Below are positions 1-10,292 of a stretch of 64,000 nt of DNA, in pieces. The DNA lies in assembly GCF_019112545.1 (NCBI RefSeq), contig NW_025064888.1, positions 1,181,620 through 1,245,619 of the forward strand, written 5' to 3'. Each line of letters opens with the position of its first letter. Position 1 is the stretch's first letter. A program made the translations under genes and the position numbers. The notes beneath the pieces are model-generated. The model did no database searches. It was not told the origin of the DNA and saw only the letters and a program-made list of their open reading frames with translations. Source of the stretch: Guyanagaster necrorhizus (taxonomy: Eukaryota; Basidiomycota; Agaricomycetes; Agaricales; Physalacriaceae).

Positions 1-247
1 AAAGTGAATAATTTAAGTGATCGATTACCTACCTTCGCGTTAATCATTGGCGTATAGACAAGCTGTGGTGCTACTCTTTTAATAAAAAGGACGATTTAAT
101 AGTAGCATGAAGTACCTGAGCACCATACCGTCGAGATAATACTCTCCATGCGAGCTCACTTTGGTCCACCATCGGAGCAACGATGTACTTCGGACTGCCC
201 AAAACGTTCCGATAGAACTCATATCCTCCAATTTTTCCAGTCGTCAT
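1..247 (-). CDS. DUS1: tRNA-dihydrouridine synthase, DUS1 type (5' part)
   Basis: Flavin-dependent enzyme that reduces uridines in the D-loop of cytoplasmic tRNAs. Two exons are visible. Exon 1 (247-116) starts at the ATG giving MTTGK and contains the family hallmark [12 protein letters not shown] followed by LSRRYGAQ. A 53-nt GT-AG intron (115-63, phase 0) follows. Exon 2 (62-33) reads [10 protein letters not shown], the next conserved block of Dus1. Another donor (gtaggt) begins at 32, so the gene continues past the left edge and the catalytic cysteine region is outside the window. An in-frame upstream ATG exists at 316, but the N-terminus of the family is short and the 247 start fits better. 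The family call is based on these two blocks and is firm; assignment to DUS1 rather than another eukaryotic Dus is from the [13 protein letters not shown] spacing. Confidence 0.85.
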
Positions 248-2552
248 TCTTGGCTGGAACAATAAGAGATACCGCGCATTTATTTTAGCCCGCAGGGCTC
301 GAAAAAGCCGTACCAATGGAATGGTGATGGCGGTAGGGGGAATATGTATTTGCGCTTGTTTATTTTCTTACGCGTTAGATATCGGGAAATCCCGTAAGCG
401 AGTTACACTTTCTGAGGATTCACATCCGCAAATCAAATCAAAAACGTCGAAGTGTCGCCACGCATTGTCTTGCTTTGAATGTCCCTTTTTTTTTGATCCA
501 TGGTTCCAAATTTTGTACGTGAAGAGCATTTTTCTGTAATCGGGGACTGGTTTAGCTTCGACGGCGGTCAAATTGGAGCTCTGTTTTACGCGTCATCTGG
601 TTGTCTTGTCCGCGCAAAGACGCCCTCAACGGATAAGTCTTTTCTGAATTGTCCTCTGAAAGGCTGCGCCCATGTTTCGTTGCCAGGTACTCTAGGATCG
701 TACTCGAAAGAAATGGACTCTGGAAGAAGCCTTTGTGGTGACTATCTATTAAGGGACTACCGCGTCAAATTGTCACGCTGTTCGAGCTTACAGTGTTTCT
801 ACCACAGGTGGCACAGTATCGATGGATACCGTTCGACCTCGTTCTGAATGTCGAAAGAACTGAAAGATTGGACACCGACACCTTGTGTAATCTCAATGGA
901 CGCGACGTTTCTCTCTTTGGCTTTGTCTAATGGCATTGTTCGAAGGGCTAACAAAGCCAACAAAGACTATGCACGACTAGATATAAAGATGGAAATGGCA
1001 TCCCCAGGTTCTATAACGCCTTCTGCTAAGCTCTCCTCACTACCTGTCTCTAAAGTTCTCGTGCGTCTCCATCCCAATGTTCACCAATCCCCTCCACCCT
1101 ACTATCCTTAATTCCAACCGGTCTGTATTCTCTGCTCTGGGACCTGCAATCATCGGGACATCTGACTCTTCCTTGCCTCGAAACTGGAAATGCCTGCCGC
1201 AAGTCCCAATCTCTCAGTGCGAGGCTCTCGTATGCCGTCATCCCCAATCCCCTATCATATTCGAGATGCGTGGCGTTAAGCAAAAGGGAATTTCAGTGCA
1301 AGACTTGATTACCAGAGGTCCCGCCGAAATACCGCGGATGCTTGTTGGAGGAAACGCTATATACCTCCGAGGTGGCATGAAACAGATGTATATCCGTTTT
1401 CAGGCATGCCATTCACCCTAGTATCTATGATATAGCCATGGCTGACGGTACAAGTATAGTGGCTCGGATATGAGCACCTCAATTTTTTTACCGAGATCAA
1501 GGTCGATCCCAGTCAGGGTATACCCCTCGCTGTTCTTGCTCAAGAATTGGGTAGAAAAATCAACAGCTTTTATTCTGTATGCCACTATTCATCGTTACCA
1601 AATACCCTCCTCTCTGAGTCACTCCTTTCAGGTGGCCCAGTACTCGTTTTGCTCCAATGAACAATGGCGCATGGGCGCTCGCAACATCCGTCTCGAACAG
1701 TTAATCCTCCTTTCGATGTGGAACACGCACGAGAACTGGTGGCAGGCAGAAATCGCCATAGCCTTTCCCGGTTACTGATATCAACTCTCAGCCATTGGAC
1801 CTTTTCGCTTCTCGCATATTTTATTCTTCGGCATCTAGACACCATATACACCGGTGGCATACACTGTATCATTTGCATCTGTCCTCCCGGCATCATCATG
1901 TATCAAAAAAAGTACTTCTCTTAATTTCTAGCATATCTTCTAATAATACACTGGTCATCACTGGAATAGAACTGATTCTTGAAGAGTCGCTTTGGCGCGT
2001 CCGAATTATGAAATAGCCCCTATGCACGAAATGATGTCCCTTTAACACGTGCTACACCGCCATGACAACCGTTCACGACTCACGAACGCAAGTTGGCATT
2101 GCACCACGACCATCATGCCTGATGATGAGCTCTCTGAAATTGACGGAATTAAGCCAAACATCGTCATGACTGATGGCGAAGAAAAAAGAGGTGAAGTCAC
2201 AGACAAGGTGAGTCTCCTGTTTTCTCATTAAACTCAGTAGTTAAAAAGATCATTGCTCTCTGCAGTGCATCCATCTATAAGATAAAGCGGACCTGGGATC
2301 ATTACTATTGGTGAGGCGTTCACTCCAAACTTGTACGAAGCAAGCTAACTGGCGTTCATCAGAACGGAATGAAACACGTTGGGTGCCACTCCACGAGCAA
2401 GAGAGGAAGCGCCCTCTTCACGGACCATCTAACAGAATCTAATAAGTTGATCATGGACGAGAGATTACGAGCAGTTTTACCCTAAATAGTGCATGGATAC
2501 TGTGCTCGTAGTTGAATCTCTGCGCCGACGGTTTCGCGAAATCTCCCTGTAG
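248..2552. other. Gene-poor stretch, no supported gene
   Basis: No reading frame here could be tied to a family. Open frames exist, for example plus 500-847 (115 codons) and plus 1077-1421, and a minus-strand frame at 1283-1050. None has splice context, homology I recognise, or a partner exon. The left end holds the promoter of the minus-strand DUS1 gene. Confidence 0.5.
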
Positions 2553-2764
2553 ATGCACCATGATTACATGGGACATTCTTCAATGAACCTATCTTCGAGT
2601 CACTCTAGAACCGGGGAGACCTACGATCAACCTATGTTTCCACAACAACATTCTTTGCCATTTCACGGTGAGCTTTGCTGCTGTTCATAGACCCTTACTT
2701 CGTGCGTTCCGTGTGCTAAAACTATGTAGGGTACCGTCCTGGCGATCGTCTGCTCTCCCGCTGA
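2553..2764 (+). other. Possible two-exon small ORF (49 aa), unidentified
   Basis: An ATG at 2553 opens a His/Ser/Gln-rich frame (starts MHHDYMGHSS) that reaches a good donor after 2667. A 62-nt intron (2668-2729) with a gtgctaaa branch-like site and a tag acceptor leads into a short second exon ending YRPGDRLLSR and TGA at 2762-2764. The splice signals fit the other introns in the window. The product has no recognised domain and could be the remnant of the start of a larger regulatory protein. It lies directly upstream of a decayed carrier fragment on the same strand, so the whole locus may be debris. Confidence 0.22.
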
Positions 2765-2827
2765 CATATTAAAGGTTTGTATTCTTGTCGATTCACGCAA
2801 CCGGCCCTGATAGGTCACATTGTTAGA

Positions 2828-3089
2828 GTCGCATCATGAACGCATCAGGACCAGGATCAAATGTGAGCCTTTCGATCTTCTTGTTCTGGTTGATCTGATT
2901 TTCTGTGTTAGGTCTACTCTTGGTGTCATCAAGGCTTCCTTGAAGAACGAGGGTCCAGTGTTCATGTTCAAGGGCTGGTTGCCGGCTTGGACTTGTCTGC
3001 AACTGACGACGGTCCTCATCTTCTTAACATTGGAACAGTTGAAGGACGGGGTTAATTTCTCGAGAGGCAAGGGGTACACTTTCTTGTGA
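2828..3089 (+). pseudogene. Mitochondrial carrier, C-terminal fragment (decayed)
   Basis: The last repeat of a mitochondrial solute carrier is readable: STLGVIKASLKNEGP, then FKGWLPAW and LIFLTLEQLK, the pattern at the end of dicarboxylate/oxaloacetate-type carriers (KNEG, then the sixth helix). An intron (gtgagc to gtgttag) appears to split the fragment just before STLG, and the joined frame carries a TGA at 2837-2839. In the family the segment WLPAWxRLxP has Arg; here it reads WTCLQL, so the conserved Arg-Pro is lost. The first two carrier repeats and the start are absent. I infer a truncated, non-functional copy. Only about 70 residues support the family. Confidence 0.6.
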
Positions 3090-3262
3090 GGTTCGATAGA
3101 AGATGTGAAACGTGCTACTAATATTAGCGATGTATCCCAGAGTGGACATGAATCTTGTGAATCTTGATCAATCAAATGTCAAACTCAGATGTCTGGAGCG
3201 CACTTTACCACATGAAACTTTTGTCTCATAAGTAAATTAGGAAATAAAAGTCTCGGTCATGG

Positions 3263-3272
3263 TATTTATAAG
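3263..3272 (+). promoter_or_regulatory. TATA-like element of the F-box gene
   Basis: TATTTATAAG lies about 40 bp upstream of the ATG at 3310 on the same strand, a plausible core promoter position for an intronless fungal gene with a short leader. Confidence 0.35.
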
Positions 3273-3309
3273 GAGAGAGACCTCAAAGTCCCTGTCCTGA
3301 GCTTTGTCC

Positions 3310-4497
3310 ATGACCACCATGAGTACCTCACAACCTACCCTACAACATGCAGTTTCGACAGCTAGATTACCGCTACAACTCATGGAACAAATAGTTGACG
3401 CTCTTTCCGATGATGTCGACGCTCTCACAGCTTGCGCATTGTCCTCTCGCCAACTCGCCTACCGCAGCCGCTATCAACTATTCCGCGCCGTACACTTCGA
3501 TTTTATCCCATCTCTGTCATTCAATCACTGCGTAACTTTCTCGGAAAAGTGCCAAAATGCGGCGCCACTTGTAAGAAGCCTTACCTTGAGCGAAACTCCC
3601 TCCTGGTCCGTAGGCTTCTTCTCTACGTGGGTCACCTCTGAACCGCAGCTGCCTATCGTCCTTGGAATGATGAAGAACTTGATGTCTTTGCATCTTGTCG
3701 ACGTGGAACTAGTCGGCATTAATATCATCTGGCCTGAAGTTGAGGAATTGGAAATGAAGCAGTGTTCTGTGACAAATCTTGGCACCTTTCTCGGCGGGTT
3801 CCACAAATTAAACAAACTAGCGCTATGCGACATAGACATTGTTGAAGAAACATCCTCATCGTCTGAGGTTTCTCTTGACCTTGAAGAATTGGTGATTACC
3901 CAAGCCACCAGCCGAACGAAGATGAATACCATCAAGTGCCTCCTCCCGCTCCTCCCCACGCCATCTCGTATTCGACGGCTTACCTACCCACTTTACTATC
4001 CGGAGCAGAAGATCCCACAATACGACGTGATTCCTCATACGCATCTGGATGAGTTATTTCTAATGGGAGCCAAGAATCCAAAGATACCCGTTCCGGATAT
4101 CCAAAACGTTACCAAGCTTCGTTTGCTTGTGATGCCCCCCTGGCACGAGTATCCGGTGGATGCATGCAAAGAATGGGACGAGCTAACAGATTGGCTCATA
4201 CACCTGCTACACAAAGCCCAAGGTGGATGCTTAAAGGAGCTCCAATTGGAGTATTACCTAGTTGGCATATCTGGGAGTCCGGACAAGTGGGCAGAGCTCA
4301 ACAGAATTATATTGAAGATGGGATTGAGCAAGGTTGAGCTCGTGCTCAGCATGCCCCTGCAATGTTGGCTGACAGAAGAAGGAGAGGAATCCGATTGGCC
4401 GTTGTGGAAAGAGGAATTGATGACCAAATGTGTTACATGCTTTGAGCAAGTTAAAAGGCATGGGTTGTTGACAGTCTCCAGAGGATACCAAATTTAA
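3310..4497 (+). CDS. F-box protein with leucine-rich C-terminal region
   Basis: Single-exon frame of 395 aa. The start is the ATG at 3310; the frame is also open from a TTG two codons earlier, which is not a likely start. An F-box-like helix set lies near the N-terminus: LPLQLMEQIVDALSDD, then ALSSRQLAYRSRYQLFRAV at about residues 20-65. After it come irregular leucine-rich segments (for example SLHLVDVELVG, LDLEELVI, LKELQLEYYL). F-box proteins link a substrate to SCF ubiquitin ligases through Skp1; the substrate of this one cannot be told. Agaricomycetes carry hundreds of such genes, many intronless and fast-evolving. It has no paralogue-specific mark and no evident operon-like partner. Uncertain whether it is expressed. 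Confidence 0.7.
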   Translation: MTTMSTSQPTLQHAVSTARLPLQLMEQIVDALSDDVDALTACALSSRQLAYRSRYQLFRAVHFDFIPSLSFNHCVTFSEKCQNAAPLVRSLTLSETPSWSVGFFSTWVTSEPQLPIVLGMMKNLMSLHLVDVELVGINIIWPEVEELEMKQCSVTNLGTFLGGFHKLNKLALCDIDIVEETSSSSEVSLDLEELVITQATSRTKMNTIKCLLPLLPTPSRIRRLTYPLYYPEQKIPQYDVIPHTHLDELFLMGAKNPKIPVPDIQNVTKLRLLVMPPWHEYPVDACKEWDELTDWLIHLLHKAQGGCLKELQLEYYLVGISGSPDKWAELNRIILKMGLSKVELVLSMPLQCWLTEEGEESDWPLWKEELMTKCVTCFEQVKRHGLLTVSRGYQI

Positions 4498-4669
4498 GTT
4501 CATATGTTTGCTACTATCTAGACACCACTATTGTGTTTTGGACATTGAATCAGTATACAGGATACAAATAATACAACTTGTATTTTTCATTATGTGAATC
4601 AGAACATATATCAGTGATATGCTGAAAGGTTATGAATCACAGCTGCGGGTTTCTACCGCCTTTCATGAT

Positions 4670-5142
4670 CTAGGATCGCAACAAGACTAAACCAGCAGCG
4701 AACAGTAGTCCTAGCCATCGTTGTATACGGTTCGACGAAAACACATCATCATTTGAAGGCGTCGAAGTTTGTGTTGCTGCAACCTGCGGAACTCCAAGTG
4801 AATTGATTGAAGCTGCGACGGGAAGGCCAGTGGGAGCTGATTCGGCTGTTCCTGTAAAACAAAATCAATCCTGCTGCCGCTGATGGGCAGTCAATGTCTG
4901 GATTATCGCACCACATAGATCACCGCCGGCAGAAGCCGCGTTTACAGCCTCGACAAGCTTGTCCGAAGCGTCGCTCGGTACCCGATCCGACAGGATGGCT
5001 GATGTTTGAAAATTTGAACGGCGTCAGGTCAGGATATTTTGACTCGCTCTTAAATTTTCTCTTAATTGTACTCAGAACTTTCTTCGATGGCAAGGACATG
5101 TACAGCCGTCCTGGGAATCCATTCACGCCTCCAAAGTGGTTC
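4670..5142 (-). CDS. C-terminal part of a predicted surface (GPI/TM-anchored) protein
   Basis: Three exons connect by consistent phases: 5142-5072 (reads HFGGVNGFPGRLYMSLP), 4998-4924 (SDRVPSDASDKLVEAV) and 4851-4670. Introns are 5071-4999 and 4923-4852, 73 and 72 nt. The last exon is Ala/Ser/Thr-rich and ends in a hydrophobic tail (WLGLLFAAGLVLL) just before the stop, typical of a GPI-anchor signal or a single C-terminal membrane span. The N-terminal exons lie upstream (above 5142) but I could not join them with confidence. The enzyme or structural family is not recognised. The competing frames through the same exons are also open, so the model rests on splice phase and on the membrane tail. 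Confidence 0.4.
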
Positions 5143-5560
5143 CTGGACAGTGCGTTGTTATGATTCGAGCCGCCTCGCGGCTATCTAAACGTATGTTTCA
5201 GAGTTTCCTGAGAATGTCACACTAGATGGAGCGGAGAACTGTTGGGAGGACGTGGGGAGTTTCAGTCTACGGTGTCAGTTGTCAAGACAATCAACTCTCC
5301 TCATTGGAAAGGAATTACCTTCCAGGTAGCATTTCATTGTCTCCGAAGTCTTAAGCGAGCTGTTCAGGCAATATGAAGGTCGTCGTTCTTCCACTCTTCT
5401 CAAGATCAAGGTATGGCTTTTTTCCCGTTTCACGGCAAGTACATTTGTCATTGAATTTGTAACCCTTTGGACTTTTATTCCAATACTACTTTAAGTATTC
5501 ACGCTTATTTCGGATACTTTGAATTTAATGAATGATTTACCACTGATTTGGAACGACCCT

Positions 5561-8045
5561 TTACGACAATTTCGTTACGCCGTCCCCGCCTTCAAAAAGG
5601 GCCGCCTGAATCATTGTAACTGCCTTTACCAACTTGGCGTCTTCCGGACTCAAAGCCTTCATCTTCTCCCTCCAGAATCCCGGCTCGGGGAAGGTCGGAT
5701 TATCGACGGCGCACCGCGTACCGTTCGCTGGTACGATGCCTTCAGACATGTACTGGCGCTGGAGCTTCATCGTACAAAGAGAGACCATGGATATAGATGT
5801 GTGCTAGAGGCATGGGAAAATGATCAGGTTCAGGTAGTGCAAAACTGGAATGAGGAACCCATGTCTTCTTACCCCCGGACCCTCTTGAATAACGAGAACG
5901 GACGAATTAGGCATCAGGGAGTTGATCAGTACTCCACTCGAAATGGGCGTCACGCTAAGGAACGATAATAGGTGAAACAGAACATCCGATGACTGACGGG
6001 GAGGGGAAGGGAGGGAGGCTTACGGATCGGCCTGATGGAGGGCATAAGCGTCACTGGTCACTCAACAAAGGGCAGGGGGGCACCCACCGTATTGCTAATA
6101 ACAAGCATGGGTATATCCAGCGTCGCGTTCCACGGCCCGGTAAACCTCTCTGGTCCCTCCGCAGGCCAATACTGACACCCCCCATCAGGCTCACCCATAC
6201 CGACGCTCATACCAAAATGAGGCGACACCTCGCGCAGGGTCCTCAGCCCCTCATCCGCCAGATCCTCCGCAGAGGGGACGTCCGCCACCGAGCCTGGCGG
6301 GGGCGAGTCCAGGCAGGTGACCGCCAGGCGCGCTGCGTCGTTCTCGTGGGAGATGCCCGAGGGGGGGACGATCCAGTCGTGCAGCTGCGTGCCGTTGCCC
6401 GCCATGGCTTCCGCGAAGGCTTTGGCGCTCGCCGGCCACATTCCGGGGCGCTCGAGATGGATGAGGAGAAGGCCTAGAGAGACAAACGGATCAGTCGGGT
6501 ATTTGGGTATTTTGGGGGGACAAGAAAATCTAGCGCCTACCTCGTGCGGCGCCTGACGTCAGGTATCCGGGTCGGGATCGGGAGGAGCTGGGGGTAGCGA
6601 GGGGTTCCACGGCTAAGTGGTCGAAGAATTGCTCGAGTCTCTGTGCGAGGTGCTCCCACGGCTCGTCTTGGTATGCCGTTAGTGGGCACAGGGACGGCCC
6701 AGCCTAAGTGACGTGAGACGATGTGTTTCCCCCCAGAAAAACAGGCTCCCGTACCCGAGAGCAGTCCTCCAGATACATGCGATAAGTCTTCTCAGTGGAG
6801 GACAGCCATTTGAAGGGCCACTTGTGCGATGGTTCACCTGGAATTATTATGGCAGGAGATTTGAGAGTAAGGATGATCTGTCTACTCACTGGACCAATCA
6901 ATGGGATTTACAATTCCGTCGATTACGGCGTAGCCGATACGGTGAGGAAGCCTGGTCGGTTTCAGCGAAATGGTGTCTGTGAGCGATGGTGCTACACACA
7001 TATTCACAAGATAAGCGCCAAGTATTGAGCCGTACGAGCCGCCCCAGTAATTGCTAAGAGGGAGAGAAAGAGAGAGGTCAAAAAAAGATGGGGCCATGAG
7101 AACGAGGCGACGGACATCTTTGCTCCTTCACCGTCAAATACTTGACTCATAAAGTTCATATCTCTCACAACAGTAGCCGTGCCCATGTATCGTAGTTCAT
7201 CTCCCATATGTGTGCCGCAGGACTCCGCCTGGCTCTTTTTCAGAGCCAAAAATTGCTTGTGCTGTTCAATGAGCTGATCGCGCAATAACGGAGAAGAGAG
7301 ATTTGAGATGGATGAAACCGTGATTCCCTGCTCGATGACAGTGTTGGCTACAAAAAGCTGGGCCTCGAGGGCTGATGAGAAACATTTGGTCGCAGGGCTA
7401 TTCACGCCGAAATGATCAGGCTCTGAAAAATTGTGCAGAGGTGAAAAAGAGAGACAGACGTTGACTGTCCTATTCCACGCGGGTCAAAGCCAATCAAATC
7501 CCACTGGTCGCCCAACAGCTCAGTGATATGTTCTCTTGCTCGAAGTAGGAGGTTCACTCCTGAACCACCCGGGCCCCCTTGACATATATCTTGAGCAACA
7601 CTCATAACACAATAACGGACCCAGAACACGACGAACCGGGATTCAAAAACACAGATCCTTTTTTGTGCTTGGTCGCGTTTTGGCGCGCAATAGCTATTGT
7701 AGATGTACCGGCGCTTGGGTTGAAGTAATCCTTCGGAACGCTATGACCATCGTAACTAGGGGGGTTCCGTAGAGGGGGACAGTGCACTTACACAATAGAA
7801 CCGCAGTCAATACCAGTGTATACACCGCCAGGACAAGGTCCCCAGAGAATCGCCCCGGGTTCGCCAGTAGCCTGCTTAGAAAATCGGAAAAGGGGAAGGC
7901 ACGAAAAATGTTGGAGTCTGCTGAGATTATAGACGCCAAAAAGAGTTAGAATAAAGCCAGCGAGCAAGTACTTGGTGGGCCAGTGCGTTTGGTTCCGCCA
8001 TCGAACGGCCCGAGTTGGTGTGCCTTCAAACTTGAACATTTCCAC
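5561..8045 (-). CDS. Alpha/beta hydrolase, tripeptidyl-aminopeptidase (TAP) type
   Basis: Proline/tripeptidyl aminopeptidase-like hydrolase, 621 aa from 12 exons. Exons from the start: 8045-7792, 7740-7637, 7577-7456, 7420-7116, 7053-7000, 6951-6890, 6837-6755, 6703-6541, 6473-6088, 6031-6024, 5954-5873, 5803-5561; all phases close. Motifs in order: LNPGGPGGSGV (oxyanion loop), DLIGFDPRGIGQS, the nucleophile elbow YWGGSYGSILGAY (Ser of GGSYG), the TAP-like C-terminal block with NTADPVTP (catalytic Asp) and GPGHTSIS (catalytic His). The NTADPVTP motif exists only if an 8-nt micro-exon is included. Residues 20-45 contain a hydrophobic run that could be a membrane anchor, or a 51-nt in-frame intron with a perfect ttctaac branch site, so exon 1 may be split. 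One intron (7455-7421) is only 35 nt. Probably extracellular or membrane-attached peptidase; substrate unknown. Confidence 0.85.
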
Positions 8046-8294
8046 TGGCTCGATGAATGAACGTTACTGCGAAAAGCGCAGGAAGGGAAATAACCAGGGC
8101 CTTGGGAAAGCTACGCATTGGAACAGAGAGCATGTGGTTTACTCTGATCGGAGGATTTGGGAGCATCGGGGAGCGCGCGCAAGGTTATGCCGATCTCGGC
8201 CATCGGCTCCGCGGCCCTAGAATTCAAATCCCGACAGGCCTAAACGGGAACCCCTTCAACCCGGTGACGCTTTTTTTCCAAAAAAAAAACGACA

Positions 8295-8531
8295 ATGGCA
8301 CGCCGTTCAGCACCACCCAATTCAGGCCCTGCCTACATCCCAAAAATGCAGTACGTCCAAAGACGTGCGGTTCATGACCCTGACGAATCAGCGTTTGCCC
8401 GTTTCCTGCGCGAGGAGATCTACGCGCCCGAGAAGATGCCGGGAAATATCAGTATCGTCGTTGGGGTGTCGACGTTCATTGGAGGAATATTGGCTGTTAG
8501 AACGTGGGGGGAGTATATGGTACCAGCGTAG
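8295..8531 (+). CDS. Small single-span membrane protein (78 aa), probably organellar
   Basis: Compact intronless frame. N-terminal half is polar and basic (MARRSAPPNSGPAYIPK), the middle reads DESAFARFLREE, and the C-terminal half is one hydrophobic span (about residues 52-72: ISIVVGVSTFIGGILAVRTWG). Size and layout resemble tail-anchored small subunits of mitochondrial membrane complexes such as the TOM small subunits, but no diagnostic motif is present, so I do not name it. It is divergent from the hydrolase gene on the left, with 249 bp between their starts. The gene stands alone and looks like a conserved short gene because of its clean start, charged head and membrane segment. Confidence 0.5.
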   Translation: MARRSAPPNSGPAYIPKMQYVQRRAVHDPDESAFARFLREEIYAPEKMPGNISIVVGVSTFIGGILAVRTWGEYMVPA

Positions 8532-10292
8532 GCGATATTGCTCACGGTGTGTTGCCCTTTTTCGTCTGGGCGAAAATGTGTTGTCTGACTTTGTTTGTAG
8601 AGGTGTTTGGAGCTACGAAAGAGTACAGAAGCACCACAGTCCTCAGTTACAGGATACTTATAATATATGTACCATGGGAACACCAATTATTACGCACCTC
8701 CATTCTCTATTGCAAGATATGCTTGATGCCTGATGAGAAATTATGCTTCAAGTTATTCTGCCTAAAAGGTGTGTATCCATCGATTCAAAGTGATGCAAAG
8801 TCACTGACAAAACATCTCTCATTAGGCGAATGCCCTGGCGCTGTGGGGCCGTTAGCTTCTCATACTTCTCTCCGGGGACTCCACTGGCCCACAAAAGCGT
8901 GGGGGTTGCTATCGGCAACTTGCTCACTGGCTCTGTGTGAATGGTATCAGGCATGTGGCCTGTAGACCGGGACGTAGCTCCGTAGCTGCAGTTGTGACCC
9001 GACGAGGCTTAGATTCATGGCCAGCGATCCTGCAATCTGGCAAACAACTGACTGGACATAAAGTCTCCTGGTGCCAGGTGACTGTACCGGCTAACTATGC
9101 GGTAATCAGAAACGGCGTTAGGCAATGGGCCATGGTTGTTGCGGTATACGTACAACATTCGGATATCTCATTATTGCTGAAATTCTATATCTTCTTTGCA
9201 CCTGTGAAATGCTATCCGTTGCAAGCCTTTTGACGTATACACGTCAACTGTATGGCATGGGCTGAGCACCGGGACCCGCCGGATAAGGCTACGGAGCAAA
9301 GGCGGCCCAATTTAGGCCATTTCCGGGCCAAAAACGGGCCCAAACTAGCTAACACACCTAACACAAATTGCAAAAACAAAAAAAGTCGTTCAGCTGGGCC
9401 CATGACCTGGATCTGTCCCCCTACATGGCGTTCGTTGCCTGTCAGCGGATTTTCTGCTGTATTTCCAGCAGTATTTCCAGCAAAAGCGATGTTCATTCGG
9501 ATGCTGGCGTCATTGATGAGACCTCCAGACTCATTCCCGCTACCGAAGAACCTTCGTGCGCCGCCCCCATATTTAATTTCGTGTATTATAGGGCTCACTT
9601 GCTTCTTTTTCATTCAAAGTAGGCCAACAGTAATGAACGTGGATTATGGAAGGTTAAAAGGAAAACTGGGAACAATTGTTCGAGCGAAGGAAGGGTGCGT
9701 CGCTGTGTCTTCCTCGCCTCGTTGGAGCTAACGTGCCACACAACAGACGGATGGTGAACGTCAATGCCCACGGTCCCTTCAATCTGCAGAACCATCCCTC
9801 TACTTCGTATCTCCCGGAAACACCCAGCAGCCTGGACGAGCCAGTCGACAGGAACAGCTTATCGCAAGCCTACCCAGAGCAACACATACCTGACATCGAC
9901 AGCTTCATGCGCCCGGGAATATACAGGCACCCCAGTTCTGACTCTCGCCGCTCCAACGGGCCTGCTGATTACCCATCCAACCCTATTTTCTCTGCACGCA
10001 TTGTCAGCGTTAACGGAATCGAACGAACAGATGTGCCTCAGGTTGGGTGATTTCATTTCGGAACCGGATGTAGGACTGACTGGGCGATTTTTAGGATCCT
10101 GATGCAGTCCCTGACATACCAAAGCTGGACGTCGGGTCTCTGTCGAGGAGTTGGGGTGACTGAGGACGGAAGGCCTTGCTCCTGCCCCTTCCTTTAATAG
10201 AGCACCCTCGTCGATGATCATCTATGTATGGCACCAAATGCTTTTTAGTTCAGCAAAAACGATTTTTTCTTTTGCTAGCTTTTGGGTGTATT
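8532..10292. other. Stretch without a recognised gene
   Basis: Several overlapping frames are open (plus 9676-10050, plus 9764-10102, minus 10221-9859 and minus 9613-9212), but they overlap on both strands and none carries a domain. At 9299-9350 there is a run of short GGGCC/GGCCC words that can fold back on itself, and at 9460-9483 a short direct repeat (gtatttccagca). No RNA gene seen. The right end is the 3' side of the convergent MetRS gene. Confidence 0.45.

Noticed and set aside
2553..3089. One gene joining the His/Ser-rich small ORF and the carrier fragment
   Set aside because: The small ORF ends in its own stop and the carrier fragment lacks its first two repeats; no splice path links them.
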